DNA of 64,000 nucleotides, taken from Atopsyche davidsoni. Taxonomy: Eukaryota; Arthropoda; Insecta; Trichoptera; Hydrobiosidae. Where the stretch lies: contig JAILWY010000021.1 in the NCBI GenBank assembly GCA_022113835.1, forward strand, positions 12,586,001-12,650,000. The letters are read 5' to 3'. Shown piece by piece: positions 48,667 through 58,882 of this stretch. Every line of letters starts with the position of its first letter. Position 1 is the stretch's first letter. Below the pieces are notes generated by a model that saw only the letters and a list, made by a program, of their open reading frames with translations, was not told where the DNA came from and made no database searches. The translations under genes and the position numbers were made by a program.

Positions 48667-49290
48667 TGAACCTGCTGCTGCACCTGCTGCCTGTCGGAGG
48701 ATGAGGGAAGAGGGCTGAGTAGGGAGCCCAGTCGCCGGGACGCCAGGGTGCGCTTCCCTCCCGAGCTGCTCCACCAGGCCCGCCCTGTCAACGGCCACTA
48801 CAACAGCACCACCAGGGTATAGTGAACCTGCTGCTGCACCTGCTGCCTGTCGGAGGATGAGGGAAGAGGGCTGAGTAGGGAGCCCAGTCGCCGGGACGCC
48901 AGGGTGCGCTTCCCTCCCGAGCTGCTCCACCAGGCCCGCCCTGTCAACGGCCACTACAACAGCACCACCAGGGTATAGTGAACCTGCTGCTGCACCTGCT
49001 GCCTGTCGGAGGATGAGGGAAGAGGGCTGAGTAGGGAGCCCAGTCGCCGGGACGCCAGGGTGCGCTTCCCTCCCGAGCTGCTCCACCAGGCCCGCCCTGT
49101 CAACGGCCACTACAACAGCACCACCAGGGTATAGTGAACCTGCTGCTGCACCTGCTGCCTGTCGGAGGGTGAGGGAAGAGGGCTGTGTAGATAAGGCAGT
49201 CGTCATGACGCCAAATTACACTTCCTTTTCGAGTAGTTCCATCAGGGCCACCTACGGGTAGGAAACTATTTCTGGTCCTCCAGGTGTACC
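48550..49290 (+). repeat. 156-bp tandem array across the receptor stop codon
   Basis: The marker AGGGCT recurs at 48555, 48711, 48867, 49023 and 49179, so the period is exactly 156 bases. Copies 1 to 4 are nearly identical; copy 5, from 49179, is clearly diverged. Each unit contains the last 37 or so receptor codons, TAGTGA, and 3'-flank sequence rich in CTGCTGCACC. Copies 1 and 5 share GCTGTGTAG where copies 2 to 4 have GCTGAGTAG. The period is a multiple of three, which explains a 246-codon antisense frame that is not a gene. Confidence 0.95.
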
Positions 49291-52200
49291 GCTTATACAT
49301 GGCAGCTGCAATAGTTGTGAAACGGTAACTGAAATAATACCAGAGTTTATTTCCCTTTCTTACCTTTTTGATTCAAAAGAGATATCTTTTGAATCAAAAT
49401 CCGACTACGCGAGACGATCTTAAGTTATGTTTCCTGGCGAGTTTTCTACAATACCGAGCTGAAGAACCCAACAGTATTTATTTAGAAAGAGACAATTTTT
49501 TCCTTGCCTAATTTATACAGCTCGGTTCTTTTTGTTCGCATATTGCTAAAACGAGCTACATCCTCACATGAAATCGCTCGCAAATCTGTCGTCATATCCA
49601 CATCAATTTATATTTGAATAAATATAATTTAACTTATTGCGAGCAGGGTCGCGAGGTCAATGTCATCTTAAGTCACACATCAGTAAACATTAAGGATATA
49701 AGCAATAAACATAGCACTTGTATCGAACACTTCGCACAATCGAACTCAATAATACCAATATTTTACATTAACAGGTGTTCAGAAAATTTAAATTCGTAAA
49801 TATTCATGGTAACTTATCATATAGCTTAGATGTCATAAAAATGGCTTTCTGAAGTATAACGTGCAAAAATGTAGAGAAAATTAGAAGATCGAAAATCCAG
49901 AGATGATCTGAGGAGAGCACGCAGGGTGTGGGGAGCTCCTTGAAGGAACTTGAGCCGCGCCGGCCAGAGGACACAGTTTTGCCGTTGCTTAAAAGGATTT
50001 CAGACACGTGGACATATCAAAATAACACCTCACTTTACTTTGCACGTGTCACGTGCAACAGTACTCATAAATAAAATACTAACAGTTATTATATATACTC
50101 ATTTCGATCAAAACCACTCATTCACTTTATAATGTTAACTGACAGAATATAACAAATCTTAATTTTTACTATAGAATTTATTTATCATTATGATTTCAAC
50201 TTATTGATACAATGCATTTTCATTTATTATATTTCTGAATCGAAAATAGTCATAATAACTTGTAAACAGTTTGTCTAAATTTTATAATTTAACGTTAAGT
50301 TTATGGATACATAGAATGTAAGTAATAAATAAGGCACAAGCATTTACATATGTGTGATTAGTATGAGTTTTTGTTTTTTTTTTTGCTAACCTTCTAAACA
50401 AAGGTTACTAAATAATGCTGTGGCTGCATCACTTACCCTATAAAGTAAGTATAGGTGATAAGTTTTTTGTACAAAATTATAATTTGGAATTAGTTGTTTT
50501 CATGATATAATCTTATATCGTTTTTATTTGATAGAATCGTAGTAAGTTCTAGAAAATAATACTATTTAAACACATCTGTCGGTTGACTACTGTAGTACAT
50601 GAATTAAAGCAAATAAACTTTTTTGTTTTTATAATGAATAACTGTTTTAAAAGCAATCTTATCTTCAAAACTAACGTTTCTTTGCATATTGTTAGCAAAA
50701 AAGATTAAAAGATGTAAATATGTTATGTCATAATTGATGTAAAAACACAGAAGAATAATTATTTATTTTCTTGATTTTTCAATTTAACCATTAAGATATT
50801 ATTAAGACTTAAGATATTATTATTAAGACCTTATTTATATTTTTATGTAAAAAAGTTGACCCTTTAATTAATTAGTTGAAAATAGATATCATTGAACTAT
50901 CTCAATTTGTAAATATTTTAAGAAAGAAAAATATTTTTTTTAAATAGAACGCTCATTCTTGGTGAGGTTGTATTTACTTTACATACAAATAAAGTGACAT
51001 AATTTTTTACTGATACATCTAAGTTGCATTAGAAAATTCAGATAATATAAAATATTAGTACGTTTGAAGAATAAGGCAGATTGAATGATAAGAGATTAAA
51101 TTTGCAATCCACATTATCCGACGCACTCGCCCGCCTCATGACGTCACGAGGCGCGAGGGCCTTCATCGTGCCTTCGACCACGGATATTTTAAAAAATAAT
51201 TAAATATTCAATAAAATTGAAAAGCGTACAAACAATTTTTTTAGTGTGTATACGCTTATTAAAAAATATATTAGGAACTCAATAATAAATATTATTCTCC
51301 TCATGAATAATTTAAAAAAGACCTGTTTCATACGTTCTACATAAATTACAATATTTTGTTGGTCAGTATGGAAACAGGTGAAACTAATTTATTTAACTAA
51401 ATTTAAATATAAAACTAACAGGTAAACAGGTATGGATTCAGAATATTTTAAAACCAGTATGGGAATATAGTCAAGAAGTTTATCATCATTATCTGGCCAC
51501 CTAACAGGTTAATGAAATGCAACCGACAGACAAATGTACATAATAAAAAAAATCTTTGTTTCTGTCAAGATTCAATATATATGAGAAATAAATTAATGAT
51601 ATTAAAAATCATTTATTCAATCTTTACTCGTCTTTAATTCAACTTCGTTGTTCGTTAACGTAAGCAATAATTGTAAATATAGCGCTTTGTGTTTGTTATA
51701 TCGTCTTTAAACTGCTGTGTATGTCTTTTTTTCCATCATTAGTTCTTTACCGTGATTCATATGACCTTAAATAAGTATTTTTAACTTACTTTATTTGTAT
51801 ATTGTAGCATCTCTTCAGGACAAACAGGATATTTATTTCAAAATGCTAATACTAAATATATATTTTTAAAAGACAAGAAAACTTTTTAATTTCAAATAAA
51901 TTAACGTCAACAACGGCCTTTTCGATGAAACTATCACTTTGAAACACGCCGTATACTATTGCGCATGACTATAGTCATGCCTAAGTATTTTTTTATTATT
52001 TCTAAAGACGGTCACATAAATTAAATTGACTGAATATAATTCAGTGTATGTTATTAAAGTTGCTACCGCAAAATGCCTGGATTTATAAAAAACCAACATA
52101 TCAATATTTATTTCTGATAATATATATATGGAAAGTACTTCTTTTCTGTTAGTAAAGACCGCACGCCACTGAAAATGAAACAAGCAATACGCTAAGTAAA

Positions 52201-53805
52201 GTAACTATTTAAAACTAGTATTTCGTACTGTTTCCAATATATTTAAAATAATCTTATTAGCTGTTTTCTTCCAAACGCGATAGTTTACACCGATTGGCAG
52301 CCCACTCCTCCTGTACAGGCGGAGCGGGCCGACCTTCCACCTCGCCGCTTAGTCTAACGGTTCGGCATAACTCAGCCCTAATATGCATTTCCAAGTCCAA
52401 AATACAATCCAAGTTCTCGTTGAAGATTGACCCACATGCGGAGACACGCTCGCAGCCGCTTCGGCAGCTCATCTTTAGGGTGGGCTTTAAGCGCACCGGG
52501 CGACGGGGGACACTTTTGATTTGAAGCTTTTACGATGACAGCCAGAATATATCATTGACAGTTCAAAATAAGCGCCTCGTGTCACGTTTTCAAATTAAAC
52601 CGACTTCTATAACAAAGAGTATTTTTGAAATGTCGTGAGATCTAAGGGTTAACAATACCGATCATTCTACAACCCCATTAATCGTATCAAAATGATCATG
52701 AAAACTTATAAAGTAAATAGAAATTGAAGCATTAACAAGACTTATGAAAATTAATATAGGTTCGGTCAAAACGCACCTCAAGAAATGTTATAAAATTCAT
52801 CTTCGCGCTACTGAGAAGTTAATAATATTTTTTCATTCAAATTTAACCAGTTAAAACTGTAAAAGTCTGTTAAATACTCAATTCTTGATTAAACATTTGC
52901 ATAAATTAGGAGGGTCTTGTTTTAATTTAAAAAAAATATTTACAAAAAGCACCCATTACAGTGATTTTTAAACCAGATTGAAACACAAAAATAGTTTAAT
53001 TACAATGAATTTTAAACAGATAAACGACTTGTTTTAACAATATCTATCTCAATCATTTATTTTCTATTAGTCTGTGATTCAAATTCTCTTTTTTTCTTAA
53101 ATACTGCTGCAAAAGTAATTAAAATCTGATATTATAATCACCATCTGAGACCTACTTATATATTTATCTACTCAATTACATTCTCCAGACAGACTTGGTT
53201 TAATTTGGTTTTAATTTGGATTCAACGAAACGTGCAAATGCACCAAATTCAATCAATATTTATCAACCCTTTATGATTGTATACATGTACATGAGTTCAT
53301 ATATATATATATATATATATAATTAAAATATAGGAATTAAAATAGCGTGCAATTTTTTTTTAAAGATATATAGTTAATTATAATGTACTTTTTAAGTCCT
53401 AATAGTTTATTATGTAAATGGAATTGTATTTAATGAGTTTATAGGATATTTTGCTGAATTCAATAAAGTATATCAAATGAATCGTTATAGTTAAATATGA
53501 ATTGTAAATATATAATAAATGATAAGTTGAGGGGGCGGGCCTCGCGGGTGAGTCGCTCCGAGGGAGAAACTTACTTGAGATTGTTTGTTATAACTAAGTT
53601 CAAATAAATATTGTTTCCTGAAGATAAAAATTAGGATATTTGTACTATTTTACTGATTTCGAAATAACCTTTTCGTCCTCTCCCAAAGCTTTGAGCTCCT
53701 GTTGTTTCTTCCGTTAGTCTGAGATTCCATTTCGCCTGTTTTTAACAATTTAAAAATCTTTTATGTGAATAGTAAACCTTAAAACAAAAATTAATATTGA
53801 TAATG
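49291..53805. other. Intergenic region after the receptor
   Basis: No recognisable gene. Several AATAAA hexamers (for example near 49620 and 50327) could serve receptor polyadenylation. GC-rich patches at 51115-51180 (with TGACGTCA) and 52290-52505 lack a recognised domain. A minus-strand frame at 52257-52496 (79 codons) is unrecognised. A short AT microsatellite lies near 53298-53320. Confidence 0.6.
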
Positions 53806-54131
53806 TCTTATACCAGGGATGAGCAACACGCGGCCCTTTAAATATGTTTATGCGGCCCGCCAAGCATTTTTAAAATTGAATTTATTTTATCGACTTTCTC
53901 CCATCAATATATTGTTATAAAATTATTTATAATATTCGTTAACCAGGAAGGGAAATATTCGTAAACCACTGCATAATTTACTAGGAAAATTTGTGTGCGA
54001 AAAGATTGAGTTTGCCAAATGTCACAATACCAATAATTAAAGTAATCAATTTTATAAAGTCGCGCGCATTAAATCACCGTTAATTTAAAGAATTTTTGAA
54101 AGATTTAGAAACTGAAAATGGCGACGTGGTT

Positions 54132-54880
54132 TTTAATACCAAAGTACGTTGGCTTAGTAGAGGTGCAATGCTATAAAGAGTATACAACTTAAAAAGCGAA
54201 ATACAATTGTTCTTGGATATGAAAAGATATGCCTTTCCTTATTTTGGTAATAAAGAATGGATGTGCGATTTTGGGTTTCTTATCGATATGACTCAGCATC
54301 TCAACGATCTTAATGTGGAACTTCAAGGCAAAGGACATCTTATTCACAATTTGTATGATAAAATTCAGGGTTTTGAGCGCAAATTAAAATTGTGGAAACA
54401 GCATATTTTGCAGAATAATGTGTCTCACTTTCCACATTTAGAAAAAGAAGACGTTACTACTTCTCAAAAATACATATAGACAATTTAATCAACGAATTTC
54501 AATTACGATTCCAAATGTTCAAAGCTGAGAAGACAGCGGTTTCCATGAAAATGTTTTCCTCGCCGTTTAATATAGATGTGAATACAGTTCCCGAAGACTT
54601 TCAAATGGAAGTGATTGACATGCAGAATAATACCGATTTAAAAAAAAATTTTTTTTCAGTAAACATCGAAAAATTTTATAAATTTTATGTGAGCCCTGAG
54701 AAATTTCCGCTTTTGACGAAAAATGCAAAGCAAATGATGTCTCTGTTCGGAAGTACGTATGTTTGCGAACAATTGTTTTCAACCATGAAATTAATCAAAA
54801 ATGACCACCGATCAAGACTGAGTGATGCACGACTAGAAAGCTGCGTAAGTGTAGCTACCTCATCAATTCCGATTGATATT
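54132..54880 (+). pseudogene. hAT transposase, broken
   Basis: One frame starts NTKVRWLSRGAML (VRWLSRG is typical of ZBED/GTF2IRD2-like hAT transposases), is stopped by TAA at 54174-54176, continues RVYNLKSEIQLFLDMKRYAF and DFGFLIDMTQHLNDLNVELQ to 54479, then shifts frame near 54476. From 54515 it encodes MFKAEKTAVSMKMFSSPFNI and the C-terminal dimerisation block GSTYVCEQLFSTMKLIKNDH, RSRLSDARLESCVSVATS. The last codons are separated by the 270-base insert and resume after 55153, ending QISH-stop. Conserved order and length of blocks support the call; it cannot make active protein. Confidence 0.9.
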
Positions 54881-55149
54881 GTAGCGGCGGTCAGTGTAAA
54901 CACACGCTACATTATTTGTTTTGTGAAGCTCCGCCCCTACTGAGCCCCTACAGGTAGAGACTTTCTATTTTACGACAACCCCTACAACCCTAGCGATAAG
55001 GCCACCCACGCCACAGAGAGACGCAGACACTCGACTAGTAACCACGTAATATTCTTTTGTCCATCATCTTAATAAACGAATACGCAAACATTTCGCCAGC
55101 CTTTTGATCTACATCCATTATCATAAGCAACATAACATCAACGGCGAAA
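54880..55149 (+). mobile_element. 270-base solo-LTR-like insert, copy 2
   Basis: Starts TGTAGCGGCGGTCAGTG, ends ACATCAACGGCGAAA, and is flanked by ATAT (54876-54879; 55150-55153). AATAAA lies at about 55070. Leaving out the insert and one ATAT reconnects the hAT reading frame as IDIDQLVSKKQCQISH-stop, which confirms the boundaries. Confidence 0.85.
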
Positions 55150-55430
55150 ATATTGATCAGCTTGTGTCGAAAAAACAGTGCCAAATTTCTCATTAAAAAT
55201 TTCAGGTTAATTCGTTTTTCTATTCTTTTCTTGTTTGTTTTTATTTTGCGTTAAAATTTGTATATAAAATCTTTACTTTTTTTTAAGTTTTCTATTTTTT
55301 TATTCTAATGTTTATTATAAATAAAGTTTTGTAAATTATTAATAAGTGTTACTTTATGTGCGGCCCGCCGAAAAAATTTAAATTAAAATTGGCCCGTTGA
55401 TTAAAAAGGTTGCTCACCCCTGTCTTATAC

Positions 55431-58400
55431 GAGTCATAAGAGTGAATCCTCTAAAATAAGAATATGAACTTTTTTCTCTGAATTTTCGGAATAGAGTTCT
55501 TTTTGGATACTCATCGATTATATACTTTTTTAAGATAAATTGCCCAGAACAGATCTATTGCGCTGCAAAGCTATCGCTCCCCAAGCTACATGACGATAAG
55601 AATTGGACCAGTATTGGGAATCGAGATGGCACTCGACTTACCTCGGGCTCTACAGCAGTCTGCATAGTTGAGTGCAGGTAAGTTCCACGGTGTGAGCTCC
55701 CATCGCTGTTGTTGGAGTTCTTCCTGAACCCTCGTCCTGACTGCCCAATGCTGTCTAAGCTCGGTGCAGTCACTTATTGGACTCAATCTTTCCTCTGCGA
55801 GCCATTTTTCAGCATGTCTAGGAATAAGTTGTTACACCATACTCAAGTCTCATCTTCAATCAATCAACTCTACACAAAATATTATAATCTGCAATATTTG
55901 TTAACAAGTAGGAATTTTTGAAATATGATGGGTAGTTTAATCTCACCGAGTCAGAATTTCATATTTTAAATAATTTAATGTAAACTTGGATAGGACTGAG
56001 CGACCTTGTTCATTTTTGGAGCTAGAAATTTATTACATGTAGAATAAAAACACCGAAAAACATTTTCTTCAGCCACTGGTATCGTTAAATGAGACAGATT
56101 TTAGGATAATAATAATTAAAATTAAATTAATAATATTGCAATGTTTTTAAACAAATAAAAGAAACATAAACAATAAGTAAACCGGTTTGCCAAAGTCGTG
56201 GTCGTGTATCAGACTAAATGTGCCGTTCTTATCAGATAAGATGTGACTAGTCTATTTGATTTACTTGCATACAAATCAATTTAGATTAGTGTAATAATTG
56301 ATAATAAATAAATGCTTTGTTATTACAAGTCATATCAACCCCCAACAATGTTATAAAATAAACAATCAAACTGGTATTTCGTTGGCATTATAAATACATA
56401 TTACAAGCATTTTATTTATTATAGCGTGATGGTCATATCATTAAAAAAACGTGGATGGAACGAAGATGGCACAATCAAAATGTTTACGAATTGTTAAAAA
56501 AAAGTATATTTTTTATTTTATAGTTGAAATTTAAATATGATTATTAAAAATCTTAAAAAAAAAATCTAAATAGTTTGTAGTAAGGTCATAGGAAAAAAAG
56601 CAGCCGTGTTCGGTTTGTGTCTATTGGAATTTTGCTTCTTGAGTTTACTAACAAGCCCATTAGTGATTGAGTGTAATTTCCAAAAGCAATATTGTTATGA
56701 TTACTCTGGCTCATCAGCATGACCCGAAGCTAACTGCCTCTAAGCTAAACCATCAACTACTAAAGCCTTCAAACATTTCAATCAGTTGAAACTACATTTC
56801 TTCACTAAATCAAATAACATCAGACTGTGTTCCTAATTATAACGAATCTGTTAAATAAATGTGGCTTTCAAAGGTCATTTGCCTTTTTGTATATGAGGAC
56901 AGTGGAAGCATTTATTTTGCGATAGCTATAATTCTGATCGATTAACCGTCAAGCATAAAAAAATCACGTAAAATTGTTACATTCACTCAAAATAAACATG
57001 CTTAGCATTAAAAAAAAATACTATGTCACGTACGAAGACATCACTAAATCGCGGCGCAGCACTTCTGTATAGAATAACACCTTCCACCAGAGATCGAGCA
57101 TTTCACAGAAATTCCTCAGTCAGTTCCTTTAGCCTCGGCCACGCACGCCCGCCGGTATATAAACAAAATTGATCTTGAAAATTTACATAAGTTTTTTCTC
57201 TACCTTCAGCGAGTGCACGTCTGGCAACCTGGCGCACTCGGTAGTCGACTTCACCTCGAGGTTTACCTGCTAAATCAATTAAGTATTTTTTTATAAAATC
57301 ACTCATATTAAATGTGATGGGCATTGAAGAGTCAAAACAAAGGGAACAGTAAAGCAGTCATTTGGGTTTTCTGTAAGTATAAGTATTTTACTAAAGGCGA
57401 TTAAAATATGAAAAAGAGTGCAAATAAAAAAAATACATTAAAAATCTTGAAATATATATATTTAGAGCTACCTGTGTTTAAAAAGTGATGTAGGTTGGAT
57501 GACTGGCAACGATATATGTTTGAATATACTAATACGTGCAACATAACATGTCACAACTTGTTACTCATCGAGGATTTCTATATAATTCTTGAATACAGTA
57601 ATTTAAAAAAAACTATCGGTCAACACAATAAGCTTGAGTGGGCTTAAATAAATTCGAGAGGGTCGATTATTTAACAATTTGATTATTAACCTTTTCAGCG
57701 TCAAAGTTAACGACATCCGGTTTTCGGGACTCAGCCCGAGGAAGTTTTCAAATCCATCATATATCGGAATGTCTTTGCACTAAGTGGAGGTCTTCACTCA
57801 TGCAGTAATCGCGGCACCGACTAGTGAACCAACCAATGCCTGAGTGGAATTCACAGCAATTCACAGCAATTTGTTGACTTACTAAGTTAATCTCCGTATT
57901 TGTCAAACAATACAAAATATGTGTAATTTTATTATATGATAACTGAGCAATAATTTCCCCATAAAAAGCAAGCGAGGTAATATAAACTTTAGCAAACGTT
58001 TTAAAATAAAAGGCGCATTTGGAAATATATTTCCATAAACGTACATTAGACATATATGTATAATGTTGAAATATCTGAATGCGTATATATACATCCGGTC
58101 TCTCTTTTTCGTGAGACTTTCCTTGTGTTTAACGATACCGTATAAGTTATATTTAAATAGTTGAATCGAAAAAAATAATTTGACTGGTACATTTCGAACT
58201 ATTCCAGATTTTCATACAAATATTAATCGCGTTTAATCCTCCGCGCGAGAACTTTGTTTGAGATCTACTTTTAAACAAAAACTTACAAATAATAAATTTC
58301 GACAGTGCCCTTTCTAAAACTTCAAAATTCTGAGAAATGTACTTTTTTAAAAATATTTGATGGACGAGCCTTTTCAATTAGATACACAATAAATCTGGAA

Positions 58401-58809
58401 TTATTTAAAATTTGCAGGAATCGTGCAATCTGAGTGTGCTGAAAGAGAATTTTTTTTGTAAGGCTAATTTATAATTAACAAATAATAAACACAATATTTG
58501 GATAATCAGTGATCAGTGATTTCTTCATCGTTTCAAATATGAATCGGTTATCTTAAAAAAAAAATTATTATGATTTCGAGTATTCAATATTTTTGAAAGA
58601 GAGTGCTCGGTGGAATTCTATTTTAATATTTAACCTTTAAATTTTTTACCATTTTTGGTCGTAAAAATAAATCTAAAAAAATTCACAATTCAGCAATGAT
58701 AACTAGCACCCAAGTTTTTGGAGTACTGCGAGTTTTCCGACTAAAACCCACTCTAATTGTTTGTTTTTAACATATTTTCTGTTTCAGTAATCAGGTAAGG
58801 TAGTTGGAA
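55431..58809. other. Intergenic region before carbonic anhydrase
   Basis: A GC-richer stretch at 55555-55800 and a minus-strand 73-codon frame at 57103-57324 are unrecognised. A partial foldback arm lies at 58580-58632. An acceptor-like site (gtttcag) at 58781-58787 just before the ATG suggests a 5'UTR intron of the carbonic anhydrase gene. Confidence 0.6.
58580..58632. repeat. Foldback element, outer arm fragment
   Basis: TATTCAATATTTTTGAAAGA, then GAGTGCTCGGTGGAATTCTA and TTTTAATATT only. It lies 180 bases before the carbonic anhydrase start codon. Confidence 0.7.
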
Positions 58810-58882
58810 ATGAAATCAGGCCTCCTCCGCGCGCTGGCGCTGCTCGCCCTCGCTGTGGGTCAATCCGCAGGTCAATCCACAG
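58810..58882 (+). CDS. Carbonic anhydrase exon 1: start and signal peptide
   Basis: The ATG at 58810 follows GTTGGAA and begins a basic-hydrophobic signal peptide, [20 protein letters not shown] 12-bp unit (GGTCAATCCGCA-like) is repeated from 58859, encoding GQSA/GQST. Each repeat carries a possible donor at the same phase: exon ends 58870 (GTCAAT), 58882 (GTCAGT, best) or 58894 (GTCACC). All three leave phase 1, as exon 2 requires. Confidence 0.8.

Larger units (their letters stand above)
53814..55422 (+). mobile_element. Complete hAT transposon with 8-base target duplication
   Basis: 1609 bases, from CAGGGATGAGCAACACGCGG to GGTTGCTCACCCCTG, flanked by TCTTATAC on both sides (53806-53813; 55423-55430). 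Subterminal GCGGCCC and CGGCCCGCC motifs are inverted. It contains a broken transposase gene and a 270-base insert. The N-terminal half of the transposase is absent, so this is an internally deleted, non-autonomous copy. Confidence 0.93.

Noticed and set aside
48466..49206. 246-codon minus-strand open frame
   Set aside because: It is the antisense of the 156-bp tandem array, open only because the period is divisible by three and the unit lacks stops in that frame.
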